Shown piece by piece: positions 17,952-26,363 of a stretch of 64,000 bases of DNA (within the stretch, counting starts at the first letter, position 1; every line of letters begins with the position of its first letter). The notes under the pieces are model-generated. The model saw nothing but the letters and a program-made list of their open reading frames with translations. It was not told the DNA's origin and ran no database searches. The DNA comes from Thermotogae bacterium. Its GTDB lineage: Bacteria > Thermotogota > Thermotogae > Petrotogales > Petrotogaceae. The stretch is taken from the NCBI GenBank assembly GCA_024233675.1, contig JACKPH010000002.1, positions 1-64,000 of the forward strand, read 5' to 3'. Both the position numbers and the translations under genes were made by a program.

Positions 17952-19527
17952 TATAAAAATACCTATTACCGAAAATCAGGATTTCAAAAAATATCTGAAG
18001 GAAAATTATTCTATACACCCGGATTCGGTAAGCAGTATAAAAGTATCAAAAAAATCAGTTGATGCCAGAAGTAAGAATAAAATGATATATTTCGTATATT
18101 CTGTCGATGCCGAAATTGAAAATAATATAAATATACCGGAAAATCAGAATATTCAGGAAATAACAAATAACAAATACATTTCACCGGAAACAGGTGAAAT
18201 GCCTCTTAAAAAACCGCCATTAATTGCAGGCAGTGGTCCGGCCGGATTATTCTGTGCTTTAAATCTTGCAAGAAGGGGATTTAAACCGATTATTGCAGAA
18301 ATGGGTTCTGAAATATCCAAAAGAAAAAAAGATGTTGAAAATTTCAGATCCAACGGTATTCTTAATCCGAAATCAAATATTCAGTTCGGTGAAGGCGGGG
18401 CCGGAACTTTTTCTGACGGAAAATTAAACACACTTATCTCAGATAAAAATAACAGAATAGAAAAAATATATCAAGACTTTCATATTTTCGGTGCTCCCGA
18501 AAACATTCTTTATTATAATAAACCTCATATAGGTACTGATATTCTTGAAATCGTGGTAAAAAATATAAGAAATGAAATAATAAATCTCGGCGGTACTTTT
18601 CTTTTTGATTCAGAAATTACAGATATTGAAATATCTGATTCGGCAGTAAAAAGTATTACATTAAATGCCGGAGAAAAAATATATACCGATATACTTATAC
18701 TTGCCACCGGTCATTCTTCAAGAAATATGTATTTTCTTCTGAAAAATAAAGGCGTAAAACTTGAACAGAAAGCTTTTTCCGTAGGTTTAAGAATAGAACA
18801 TCCTCAGTTAATAATAAATCAGTCTCAGTACGGAAAATTTTTCAGTCATCCGGCACTTGGTGCCGCAGATTATAAACTTTCATGCAGAACTCCGGATAAG
18901 AGGGCTGTGTATACTTTTTGTATGTGCCCGGGAGGCGAAGTTATAGCTTCGGCATCTGAATCAGAAACTGTTGTTACAAACGGAATGAGTAAATACCTTA
19001 GAAATCTGGAAAATGCTAACAGTGCTTTACTTGTAAATATTGACCCGGCAGATTTCAGATCTGATGATCCTGTTGCCGGAATATACTTTCAGAAAGATAT
19101 AGAAAAGAAAGCCTTTATGCTCGGCGGGAATAATTACCATGCTCCTGCGCAGTACTGCGGAAGTTTTCTCGGGGAAAATAAAAAAAGTTATTTTTCCGTA
19201 AAACCTACATACAGACCCGGAACAAAAATATCAAACCTAAAAAACATATTTCCGGAATATGTATATGAATCCCTTCAGTACGGTATAAAAGATTTCGGTA
19301 AAAAAATAAAATACTTTGATGATAATTCAGCTTTTTTAACAGCTCCGGAAACAAGAAGTTCATCGCCTGTACGTATTTTAAGAACTGAAAATTTTGAATC
19401 GGTTAATACAAAAGGACTTTTCCCTGCCGGCGAAGGTGCCGGATATTCAGGAGGAATTACCTCATCTGCTGTTGACGGGCTGAAAATAGCAGAAAAAATA
19501 ACAGAAACTTTTTATCCTGACTATTAG
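17932..19527 (+). CDS. FAD-dependent oxidoreductase of the COG2509 type
   Basis: A 531-residue flavoprotein. After an ~85-residue N-terminal domain comes the dinucleotide motif AGSGPAGLF, then FGEGGAGTFSDGKLNT, and a C-terminal PAGEGAGYSGGITSSAVDG for FAD. These features define the uncharacterised FAD-dependent dehydrogenase family COG2509. The ATG at 17932 has CGGAGTG upstream; a longer in-frame reading back to 17863 would lie mostly inside the upstream gene and lacks a ribosome site. Cotranscribed with the HI0933-like gene. Confidence 0.88.
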   Translation: MLVRINNIKIPITENQDFKKYLKENYSIHPDSVSSIKVSKKSVDARSKNKMIYFVYSVDAEIENNINIPENQNIQEITNNKYISPETGEMPLKKPPLIAGSGPAGLFCALNLARRGFKPIIAEMGSEISKRKKDVENFRSNGILNPKSNIQFGEGGAGTFSDGKLNTLISDKNNRIEKIYQDFHIFGAPENILYYNKPHIGTDILEIVVKNIRNEIINLGGTFLFDSEITDIEISDSAVKSITLNAGEKIYTDILILATGHSSRNMYFLLKNKGVKLEQKAFSVGLRIEHPQLIINQSQYGKFFSHPALGAADYKLSCRTPDKRAVYTFCMCPGGEVIASASESETVVTNGMSKYLRNLENANSALLVNIDPADFRSDDPVAGIYFQKDIEKKAFMLGGNNYHAPAQYCGSFLGENKKSYFSVKPTYRPGTKISNLKNIFPEYVYESLQYGIKDFGKKIKYFDDNSAFLTAPETRSSSPVRILRTENFESVNTKGLFPAGEGAGYSGGITSSAVDGLKIAEKITETFYPDY

Positions 19528-19528
19528 A

Positions 19529-19558
19529 AATAAGCATGCATAAAGCATGCTTATTTTA
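19529..19558. terminator. Bidirectional terminator between COG2509 and SagB-like genes
   Basis: AAATAAGCATGC-ATAAA-GCATGCTTATTTT hairpin between convergent genes; the minus-strand stop codon of the SagB-like gene lies in its right arm. Confidence 0.7.
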
Positions 19559-20327
19559 TATTACCTACAGGTGCCATATAAACGGCAAATTCATTTTCTC
19601 CGTCAACTTCTATAAGTTTATCGGTTTTTTCCTGTGAATATGCGGCAACAGCACATGTTCCTAATCCTAATGCTTCACAACCTATATAAAGATTCTGACA
19701 CACATGTCCGACATCAATTAATATTGTTTTCATGGATAACACAGAATATCTCCATTCGGTTCTGTAAGGCAGAACACTCCATATAAAAGTTACTGCTGCT
19801 TTTCCTGCCATATGCTGATCCAGGGCAGCTTCCGTCATTTCTTTTTCAAAATCTCCTGATTTTATGAGTTCTATTTTATTTATATCCGGGTGATATCTGT
19901 AAATACCTTTTTCAAGAAATTCTACACGATTCACATATAAATATGTTTCAAAAGGATGTCTTGAACCTCCGGAAGGTACTGTTCTGAAATGTCTTATATT
20001 TTCACCGTCTTTTTTTACAATACTTTTTATTCCGTTTGTAATCCATAATAATACTGAAAATTTTTCAAAACTTATTTCTTCTTCCGTGAAAACTCTTCTG
20101 CTTTTTCTTGACATAATAAGTTCATTTATATTTTTTGTAATAACCGGAAATTTTTCAAAGGTTATAAGATCTATAAGTTTAGAATTATTCCCTGGCTTTT
20201 TTACAAAATCCGGTATCTGAAAACCCTTTTCCTGATCTGTTTTAAAATTCTCAAAATCTTTTTCATATTTATCCCACGGAGCTTTAAGGAATTCTCTGTT
20301 TTTTAATGTTTCTTTTTCAAAATTCAT
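19551..20327 (-). CDS. SagB/ThcOx-type nitroreductase-family oxidoreductase
   Basis: FMN-dependent oxidoreductase; family members oxidise azolines in RiPPs or act as stand-alone enzymes. This 258-residue protein has the RKSRRVFTEE FMN-phosphate region near 73-82, PSGGSRHPFETYLYVNRV near 119-136 and the C-terminal CEALGLGTCAVAAY. No cyclodehydratase or precursor gene is next to it, so a RiPP role is not supported locally. ATG has AAAGGAGGAATAAA. Confidence 0.82.
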   Translation of the reverse strand: MNFEKETLKNREFLKAPWDKYEKDFENFKTDQEKGFQIPDFVKKPGNNSKLIDLITFEKFPVITKNINELIMSRKSRRVFTEEEISFEKFSVLLWITNGIKSIVKKDGENIRHFRTVPSGGSRHPFETYLYVNRVEFLEKGIYRYHPDINKIELIKSGDFEKEMTEAALDQHMAGKAAVTFIWSVLPYRTEWRYSVLSMKTILIDVGHVCQNLYIGCEALGLGTCAVAAYSQEKTDKLIEVDGENEFAVYMAPVGNIK

Positions 20328-20385
20328 TTTATTCCTCCTTTATAATGAGTTTTCATAAAACATTATATCATTTTTTAAATTATTT

Positions 20386-20414
20386 TTTACATTTTTTTAA
20401 TATTTAATTAAAAT
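20386..20414 (+). promoter_or_regulatory. Promoter of ABC-F leader transcript
   Basis: TTTACA (20386-20391) and TAAAAT (20409-20414) with a 17-base spacer. A start near 20421 would give a leader of about 265 nt before the ABC-F start codon. Confidence 0.55.
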
Positions 20415-20460
20415 AAAAAATATATCATTTACCGGATAAAATTATTAGGAGGTGTTGCCA

Positions 20461-20514
20461 ATGATGATTACTTTAATAAATGCAGAATCATATAAAAAGG
20501 CAGCACGATTTTAA
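20461..20514 (+). CDS. Leader peptide, 17 codons, upstream of ABC-F gene
   Basis: Reads MMITLINAESYKKAARF then TAA. A perfect AGGAGGTG site (20447-20454) lies six bases before the ATG, far stronger than the site of the main gene. The stop is 16 bases before the first terminator hairpin. This placement fits a sensor peptide on which a drug-stalled ribosome alters RNA folding, as known for ABC-F and erm leaders. No similarity to a named leader peptide is claimed. Confidence 0.65.
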   Translation: MMITLINAESYKKAARF

Positions 20515-20530
20515 TTAAAGTTTATCATTA

Positions 20531-20570
20531 AAAATCCGTGACCTGTCTGGTTGCGGATTTTTTATTTTAT
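20531..20570 (+). terminator. Attenuator terminator 1 in ABC-F leader
   Basis: Arms AAAATCCGTGACC (20531-20543) and GGTTGCGGATTTT (20549-20561) form 13 continuous pairs (two G-U) with a 5-base loop, followed by TTTATTTT. It would stop transcription well before the ABC-F gene. Confidence 0.8.
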
Positions 20571-20584
20571 AAATAAAAATCCGC
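20553..20584 (+). promoter_or_regulatory. Antiterminator stem between terminators 1 and 2
   Basis: GCGGATTTTT (20553-20562, the 3' arm of terminator 1) is an exact 10-base complement of AAAAATCCGC (20575-20584, the 5' arm of terminator 2). Forming this stem destroys both terminators at once, which is the expected ON state. Confidence 0.65.
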
Positions 20585-20617
20585 GGACTAAATTCGTTTA
20601 GTCTGCGGATTATTTTT
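20578..20617 (+). terminator. Attenuator terminator 2 in ABC-F leader
   Basis: Arms AATCCGCGGACTAAA and TTTAGTCTGCGGATT form 15 pairs (one G-T) closed by a TTCG tetraloop, followed by ATTTTTAGG. The short U run merges with the next ribosome site. Confidence 0.7.
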
Positions 20618-20630
20618 AGGAGGTGAAAAA

Positions 20631-20657
20631 ATGTACAGAAAATATGAATCTAAATAA
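20631..20657 (+). CDS. Second mini-ORF, 8 codons, upstream of ABC-F gene
   Basis: Reads MYRKYESK then TAA, with a perfect AGGAGGTG (20618-20625) five bases upstream of the ATG. It sits between terminator 2 and the ABC-F start (stop to start 28 bases). It may be a second sensor, or it may keep ribosomes loaded near the main gene. Its small size limits certainty. Confidence 0.45.
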   Translation: MYRKYESK

Positions 20658-20685
20658 AAATTCAAAATAACAGGGAGTGATTTTA

Positions 20686-22257
20686 TTGTCTGAAATAATT
20701 TTAAACGAAGTAACTTTTTATTATTCTTCTCCTTATAAATCAATATTTGAAAATCTTACCTTAAATATAAGTACAGATTGGAAAACCGGTTTGATAGGAA
20801 GAAACGGAAGAGGTAAAACAACATTATTAAATTTAATTCACGGTGATACAGAACCCGTAAAAGGCAGAATTATTAAACCGGTAAAAACAGAAATTTTTCC
20901 ATTCAGAAACGTTGATGAAAATAAAAATACTTTTGAAGTAATTAAAAACTCAATTGCACCTTTTGATGAATGGGAAAAAATAATGAACAAATGTCTTGAA
21001 AAAAATGATAAAGAATCATTAGACATTTATTCAGAAACACATGAAAAATATATGTTCTATAACGGATATGAAATTGACTCAGTAATTGACAGAGAAATAA
21101 ATGAAATGAATCTCGACAGAAGTATTCTTGAAAGACCTTTCCAAACTCTCAGCGGCGGCGAAAAAACAAGAAGTCTTATAATATCGCTTTTTCTTAAAAA
21201 AGATATTTTTCCTCTTATTGATGAACCGACTAATCATATAGACATAGAATCAAGAGAAAAACTCGGTAATTACTTAAAAAAGAAAAATGGTTTTATTCTG
21301 ATTTCTCATGACAGATACTTCCTTGATCTTTGCACAGATCATATACTTTCAATAAATAAAAATGATGTCCGTATCAGTTCATGCAATTATTCAGTATGGG
21401 AATACAATATGAAACTGGAACAACAGGCAGAAGATAAACAAAATGAAAAATTAAAGTCAGAAATAACTCAGCTTAAAGAAGCTTCAAAAAGAAGCCGAAA
21501 ATGGTCTGAGAGTAAAGAAAACGAAAAAGCAGCCCATTCTGATAAAGGCGCAATCGGTGCTCAGGCTGCAAGACTAATGAAACAGGCTATCAATTTTGAA
21601 AAAAGAATTGATAAAAATATAGAAGAAAAGAAAAAACTATTCAGAAATACAGAAAAAGATTATGATTTAAAAATTTATCCGACAGGAAATATTCCGAACA
21701 ATATACTTGAAATAAGAAATTTATCCGTAGAATTTGACGGAAGAAAAATTTTTGATAACTTTAATCTGACAGTTTCACGGGGTGAAAGAGTTGCATTAAC
21801 CGGAAAAAACGGTTCGGGAAAAACTTCGGTATTCAATGCAATTCTGGGAAAAATTAATAATTACAGTGGATTTATACACATACCGTCATTTGTAAATATA
21901 TCACTCGCCCGTCAGATCCCTCAGTGGCAGAAAGGAACTTTAAAAGATCTTATAGAAAAAAACTATATAGACGAAATAAAATTCAGACAGATTCTCGGAA
22001 ATTTTAATGTGAGAGGCGATATATGGGATAAACCTCTTGAATATTTCAGTGAGGGTGAAAAGAAAAAAATTGAGCTCTGCAGAACTATAATTGATCCTGT
22101 TATGTTTCTGATGTGGGATGAACCTCTAAACTATCTTGATATTTCAACAAGGGGGAAAATTGAGGAATCTGTTTTAAAATACCAGCCAACAATGCTTTTT
22201 ATAGAGCATGACAGATATTTTACAGAAAAAATAGCAACTAAAATTATTTATATGTAA
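20686..22257 (+). CDS. ABC-F ribosomal-protection-type ATPase, Lsa/CplR-like
   Basis: Soluble twin-ATPase protein of about 523 residues without membrane segments. First domain: Walker A GRNGRGKT near 38-45, LSGGEKT near 155-161 and IDEPTNHID. Then an interdomain linker of about 95 residues with KGAIGAQAARLMK, and a second domain with GKNGSGKT near 373-380, SEGEKKK, WDEPLNYLD and IEHDRYF. Wording and linker resemble Lsa and CplR, which dislodge lincosamides, pleuromutilins and streptogramin A from the 50S exit site; resistance here is inferred. I chose TTG at 20686, nine bases after GGGAG; GTG at 20677 overlaps that site. Expression is probably set by the upstream attenuator. Confidence 0.85.
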   Translation: MSEIILNEVTFYYSSPYKSIFENLTLNISTDWKTGLIGRNGRGKTTLLNLIHGDTEPVKGRIIKPVKTEIFPFRNVDENKNTFEVIKNSIAPFDEWEKIMNKCLEKNDKESLDIYSETHEKYMFYNGYEIDSVIDREINEMNLDRSILERPFQTLSGGEKTRSLIISLFLKKDIFPLIDEPTNHIDIESREKLGNYLKKKNGFILISHDRYFLDLCTDHILSINKNDVRISSCNYSVWEYNMKLEQQAEDKQNEKLKSEITQLKEASKRSRKWSESKENEKAAHSDKGAIGAQAARLMKQAINFEKRIDKNIEEKKKLFRNTEKDYDLKIYPTGNIPNNILEIRNLSVEFDGRKIFDNFNLTVSRGERVALTGKNGSGKTSVFNAILGKINNYSGFIHIPSFVNISLARQIPQWQKGTLKDLIEKNYIDEIKFRQILGNFNVRGDIWDKPLEYFSEGEKKKIELCRTIIDPVMFLMWDEPLNYLDISTRGKIEESVLKYQPTMLFIEHDRYFTEKIATKIIYM

Positions 22258-22309
22258 TTTATTTTCCGAATAAATAAAATTAATGTATAATTTATACGGG
22301 AGGTGAATT

Positions 22310-23074
22310 ATGAGATTTGTATCTTGGAATGTAAACGGTATAAGGGCTATACACAAAAAAGGTTTTACGGAAATTATAAGAGAACTCGGTTCTGATATTC
22401 TATTAATACAGGAAACAAAAGCTCAGTATGAACAGATTCCTGAGGAGTTACTGAATTTAAAAGACTACAGTAATTTTTTTGTTTCGGCGGAAAGAAAAGG
22501 ATATTCCGGTGTTGCAGCTTTTTCAAAAAAAACTCCTAAATCTGTTATCGAAGGATTCGGTATTGATGAATATGATTCAGAAGGACGTACTATAGGACTT
22601 GAATTTGAAAATTTTACAATTTTTAATATATATTTTCCGAACGGAAAATCACGCACCGAAAGACTTGAATACAAAATGTCTTTTTATTATGATTTTCTGG
22701 ATTATTTAAATGTTTACAGAAAAAAGCAGAAAAATATTATTATATGCGGAGATGTTAACACTGCACATAAAGAAATTGATCTTTCAAGACCTAAAGAAAA
22801 TGAAAAAACTTCAGGATTTCTTCCAAAAGAAAGGAAATGGATAGATGATCTTCTTTCTGACGGTTTTATTGATTCTCTGAGACTTTTTAACAATTCTGAA
22901 AATATTTATACATGGTGGGATTTAAAAACAAAAGCAAGAGAAAGAAATGTAGGCTGGAGAATAGATTATTTTTTTGTTTCCGAATCACTAAGAACAAATC
23001 TCAGCGGTGCCGGTGTTTTAAATGATATTTACGGTTCTGACCACTGTCCTGTATATATAGACATAAATATATAA
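22310..23074 (+). CDS. xth: Exodeoxyribonuclease III (AP endonuclease)
   Basis: Cleaves 5' of abasic sites and trims 3' ends in base-excision repair. The 254-residue exonuclease-endonuclease-phosphatase fold shows FVSWNVNGIRA at the start, metal-binding Glu in LLIQETKAQ, GDVNTAHKEIDL, and the C-terminal GSDHCPVYIDI. Full length. ATG follows GGGAGGTGAATT; TATAAT at 22286-22291 may be the -10 box. Confidence 0.95.
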   Translation: MRFVSWNVNGIRAIHKKGFTEIIRELGSDILLIQETKAQYEQIPEELLNLKDYSNFFVSAERKGYSGVAAFSKKTPKSVIEGFGIDEYDSEGRTIGLEFENFTIFNIYFPNGKSRTERLEYKMSFYYDFLDYLNVYRKKQKNIIICGDVNTAHKEIDLSRPKENEKTSGFLPKERKWIDDLLSDGFIDSLRLFNNSENIYTWWDLKTKARERNVGWRIDYFFVSESLRTNLSGAGVLNDIYGSDHCPVYIDINI

Positions 23075-23104
23075 GGAGATGTATTTTATACATCTCCTTA
23101 TTTT
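23073..23104. terminator. Convergent terminator xth / ferritin-like gene
   Basis: AAGGAGATGTAT-TTT-ATACATCTCCTT, 12 pairs, with T tracts on both sides. The hairpin includes the stop codons of both flanking genes. Confidence 0.8.
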
Positions 23105-23409
23105 TTCTGTATAAGTTTTTCTATTTCTTCTTCAACTTCTTCTGCACCTTCAGCATAAAAAATTTTTTCTTCCGGGGAAATTTCACTCAAAAGTCTTAAA
23201 AATTCACCGGCATGAACCCTCTCTTCATTTGCAATATCAATCAGGACCTCTTTTGCCAAAATATTATCTGTTGATTCTGAAAGCTGCATGTAAAGCTGTA
23301 TAGCTTCATATTCAGAAGCTATCATAAATCTTATGGCTCTTATAAGTTCTTCTTCTGTTAATTTTTTACCAGATTTAAGTCCGGAAAAAGCATTTGAAAA
23401 TTCAGGCAT
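23098..23409 (-). CDS. Half-size ferritin-like (rubrerythrin/EncFtn-like) protein
   Basis: A 103-residue protein with two long helices, one carrying EYEAIQLY (Glu33, Glu35) and one carrying NEERVHAGEF (Glu62, Glu63, His66): one half of a di-iron four-helix bundle, so the iron site would form at a dimer interface as in encapsulated ferritins. No rubredoxin domain and no C-terminal encapsulin-targeting peptide I can recognise; the tail is Glu/Lys helical. Encapsulin is not in this window. Probable role: iron oxidation or peroxide detoxification. Confidence 0.78.
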   Translation of the reverse strand: MPEFSNAFSGLKSGKKLTEEELIRAIRFMIASEYEAIQLYMQLSESTDNILAKEVLIDIANEERVHAGEFLRLLSEISPEEKIFYAEGAEEVEEEIEKLIQKK

Positions 23410-23432
23410 ATTTTATCCCTCCTAATATAAGT

Positions 23433-24074
23433 TTAAATAATTTTCCAATTATTATCCCTGGCATACTTCAGAAGTTTTTTATCAGGTTTCACGCATATAG
23501 GATTTCCCACTTTTTTTAACAACGGTATATCTGATTCAGAATCTGAATAAAACCATGATTCCTTAAGGCTGAAATTATTTTTTACGCAGTATTCCTCAGC
23601 CATAATAACTTTATTTTCACCGTAACAGTACATTCCGCATTCACCTGTAATATAACCGTTTTTAACCACAAGTTCGGTACATATTAAATCATCGAGTTTA
23701 AAATATTCAACCACAGGTCTGCAAAAATTTCTGGGAGATGCCGAAATCATAACTGTTTTAGCTCCACGGTCTTTATGATACTTTATTTCGGAGAACATAC
23801 TGTTTCTCATATATTTTACTGCCATCTCAGAAAACCATTCATCTATAAAAGCATTCATTTCATCATCTTTCTGACCTTTATAACGCATTCCCATTTTCTT
23901 TGAAATTCTTTCCAGATCTATAAGTCCCAAACTGTAAAGAATCGGTACAGGTGCTATTTTTATAAGATAAGGTAATTTTATTCTTCCCATATTATAAGAA
24001 TATCTGAAAAAAAGTCCTCCGGTGTGTGTTGTAAGAAGCGTGCCATCCATATCAAAAAAAGCAATATAACTCAT
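23433..24074 (-). CDS. HAD-IB family phosphatase
   Basis: A 213-residue SerB-related hydrolase: FFDMDGTLL with nucleophile Asp8 and Asp10, SASPRNFCRP as motif II, and YSDSESDIPLLKKVG as the metal-binding motif IV. The region after motif I is a helical cap. HAD-IB enzymes dephosphorylate phosphoserine or lipid phosphates; this substrate is unknown. It precedes the ferritin-like gene by 23 bases and follows the hydrolase gene on the same strand. Confidence 0.87.
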   Translation of the reverse strand: MSYIAFFDMDGTLLTTHTGGLFFRYSYNMGRIKLPYLIKIAPVPILYSLGLIDLERISKKMGMRYKGQKDDEMNAFIDEWFSEMAVKYMRNSMFSEIKYHKDRGAKTVMISASPRNFCRPVVEYFKLDDLICTELVVKNGYITGECGMYCYGENKVIMAEEYCVKNNFSLKESWFYSDSESDIPLLKKVGNPICVKPDKKLLKYARDNNWKII

Positions 24075-24089
24075 TTAAACCTCCTGTTG

Positions 24090-25028
24090 TTAATTTTGAA
24101 AAACAAAAGATAATACTGTTTCAAGAAATTCTTCCGGTTTTTCTTCCTGCGGAAGATGTCCGCATTCGTCTATTATTTTCAGTGTTGAATTTTTTATATT
24201 CTCCGATAATTTTATACTGTCCTGTGTAGGCACTATTAAATCATCACTACCGGTAATTACAAGAACAGGTATTTTTATTTTATCGAATTTTTTTGTCAGA
24301 TCTTCATATTTTAAATATTTTATAAACTCATAAAAACCTTTTTCCCAGTCAATAACTTCAGTAACTTTCTGATATTCTATAAAATCATTCTCTGTTATAA
24401 GATTTTTATCATACCATGATTTTTCATAAATATCAAAAAATATTTTTTCAGCATTTTCAGCTATATATTTTGGACCGAGATAATTAAACTGCGGCACGTA
24501 AAGAAAGGGTTTTACAATATCCGAAAATATATTTTTCTGATATATTACCGGATCTGTCAGAACAATTCCCTCAAATCTTTCGGGATATTTATAATATGTT
24601 GAAAGTGCAATATTACCTCCGGCAGAGCTGCCTATAATTACAGCTTTTTCTATGTTGAAATAATCCATTATTTTTATTATAAGATCTTTCTGATATTCTG
24701 ATGAAAAATAATTTTCTTTAGAATAATCAAATTTTCTTTCTGTCAGTCCGAAGCCCGGTCTGTCATAAGAAATAACTTCTCCGTACATAGAAAGTTCATC
24801 TATAACTTTCTCCCATGTATAAGTGCTGGAACCGAAACCATGAACAAGTATAAATTTTTTGCTTCCCTCTCCTTTTTTATTGAGATGGATATCTATACCG
24901 TCTATTTTTACAAAATAACTTTTATCATCCGCAAGTTCATATATTGTTTTTGTCCCCGCAGACTCATTATTTAAAAGAAAAGGTAATGTCCATAAAAAAG
25001 TAAACAAAAATACCCAGAATTTATTCAA
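24090..25028 (-). CDS. Membrane-anchored or exported alpha/beta hydrolase
   Basis: A 312-residue alpha/beta hydrolase with an N-terminal hydrophobic segment (about 4-18) that is a signal peptide or anchor. The oxyanion motif LVHGFGSS, nucleophile Ser135 in GSSAGGN, the acid in GSDDLIVP and the histidine in ECGHLPQEE complete the triad. Substrate unknown; lipases, esterases and peptidases share the fold. TTG at 25028 is preferred because the in-frame GTG at 25037 overlaps the AGGTG ribosome site. Confidence 0.87.
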   Translation of the reverse strand: MNKFWVFLFTFLWTLPFLLNNESAGTKTIYELADDKSYFVKIDGIDIHLNKKGEGSKKFILVHGFGSSTYTWEKVIDELSMYGEVISYDRPGFGLTERKFDYSKENYFSSEYQKDLIIKIMDYFNIEKAVIIGSSAGGNIALSTYYKYPERFEGIVLTDPVIYQKNIFSDIVKPFLYVPQFNYLGPKYIAENAEKIFFDIYEKSWYDKNLITENDFIEYQKVTEVIDWEKGFYEFIKYLKYEDLTKKFDKIKIPVLVITGSDDLIVPTQDSIKLSENIKNSTLKIIDECGHLPQEEKPEEFLETVLSFVFQN

Positions 25029-25132
25029 TTCAATCACCTGCTTATAGCGTATACAATAATTATATCAAAAAAATACTAAGATATATGTTTTATATGATAA
25101 AATATTTTTATATTATGCTAAAGAGGTGAAAA

Positions 25133-25972
25133 ATGGCTTTTTTATGGTTATTTATAAGAATTATACTCTTGGGTTACGAACGAATAGCAGGCAAGAAAAT
25201 ATCAGAAGGTAATGATACACTTATATCTTCATGGGGATTTTTCACTTTTTCATTTTTAACTATGATACCTTTTATAACAGGTCTTAATTTTGAAATATTA
25301 AAAATTTCATTGATAAGCGGTTTTATTTATTCTCTTTCTTTTTATCTTTATGTAAAAGCTCTTTCTTCGGAAGATGCTTCTGTTATAGCTCCTCTCTATA
25401 ATATCAATGTAATTTTTCTTATCTTTCTTACGTGGTTCTTTTTAGGCGAAAAAATAACTACTGCAAAAATACTGGGAAGTCTTATAATGATATACGGTAT
25501 ATCTTATCTGAAAAAAGAAAATTCATTAAAAAATTCATTTAAAAACATTTTTAAAAGTAAAGGCGCGGTTTCTATGATAGTTTCATCTTTACTTCTCGGT
25601 TTAGGAAGAACAGTAGACGGTTATTTTGTAAAAAGCACAGATGAACTGACATACTCCGTAGCAATTTATATGATAGTCAGCATAAATTTTACCGTTATAA
25701 GTATTATAAAATACAAATCATTAAAACCTCATATTAATATAGTCAAAAATAAAATTTTTTCTTTACTGACCGGAGGATTCAGTAATGCCTATTCATATGT
25801 TGCACTGCTGAAAGCTTTTAAATATGTAGATGTAAGTGTTGCCGAACCGGTTTCGATGTTATCAGCAGTAATTACCTCACTTATGGCAAAATTTATTTTC
25901 AGAGAAAAAATAGCAATACGTTTACTCGGAACTTTTATTCTTATTTTGGGTGCTTTTATAATTTACATATAA
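25133..25972 (+). CDS. EamA/DMT-family transporter
   Basis: A 279-residue membrane protein with about ten helices in two EamA repeats; each repeat ends in the typical FLGEKIT...GSLIMIYGI or FREKIAIRLLGTFILILGAF pattern. The first repeat seems slightly short at its N-terminus. DMT transporters export amino acids or other metabolites; substrate not readable. Monocistronic, with AGAGGTG upstream and a terminator shared with hup downstream. Confidence 0.85.
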   Translation: MAFLWLFIRIILLGYERIAGKKISEGNDTLISSWGFFTFSFLTMIPFITGLNFEILKISLISGFIYSLSFYLYVKALSSEDASVIAPLYNINVIFLIFLTWFFLGEKITTAKILGSLIMIYGISYLKKENSLKNSFKNIFKSKGAVSMIVSSLLLGLGRTVDGYFVKSTDELTYSVAIYMIVSINFTVISIIKYKSLKPHINIVKNKIFSLLTGGFSNAYSYVALLKAFKYVDVSVAEPVSMLSAVITSLMAKFIFREKIAIRLLGTFILILGAFIIYI

Positions 25973-25974
25973 AA

Positions 25975-25999
25975 AAAAATTCCGCATAAGCGGAATTTT
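25975..25999. terminator. Bidirectional terminator EamA / HU
   Basis: AAAAATTCCGC-ATAA-GCGGAATTTTT hairpin between the convergent EamA and HU genes, extra A/T tracts outside. Confidence 0.85.
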
Positions 26000-26000
26000 T

Positions 26001-26273
26001 TTATTTTATTCTTTCTTTTAATTCTTTACCTGCTTTAAATTTAGGAACTTTATGTGCAGGAATAACTATATTTTCTTTTGTCTGAGGATTAACTCCGTTT
26101 CTTTCTGCTCTTTCAGCAACACCAAAAGTACCGAATCCTACTATTTTTACTTCTTCACCTTTTTCAAGTGATTCAGCAACAACATCTACAAATGTGTCAA
26201 TAAATACTCCGGCATCTTTCTGTGTTATATTAATTTTTTCTGCTAATGCAACAGTTAACTCTTTTTTGTTCAT
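26001..26273 (-). CDS. hup: DNA-binding protein HU (copy 1)
   Basis: A 90-residue nucleoid protein that bends and compacts DNA. MNKKELTVALAEKINITQKD, the GFGTFGV turn, the basic beta arm ending in RNGVNPQTKENIVIPA and FKAGKELKE are standard HU. It is one of two HU genes in this window (other: 42971-43246). ATG with AGGAGGGAAAAA. Monocistronic. Confidence 0.96.
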   Translation of the reverse strand: MNKKELTVALAEKINITQKDAGVFIDTFVDVVAESLEKGEEVKIVGFGTFGVAERAERNGVNPQTKENIVIPAHKVPKFKAGKELKERIK

Positions 26274-26363
26274 TTTTTCCCTCCTATATATTTTATGAAA
26301 GTAAGATACAAATAATTATAACCTAAAAAAATTATTTTTAATAAAATTTCTGTTAAAATTATT

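Noticed and set aside
19551..20327. RiPP biosynthesis cluster around the SagB-like gene
   Set aside because: No YcaO cyclodehydratase, precursor or transporter is adjacent; the 17-codon peptide at 20461 is better explained as an attenuator leader of the ABC-F gene.
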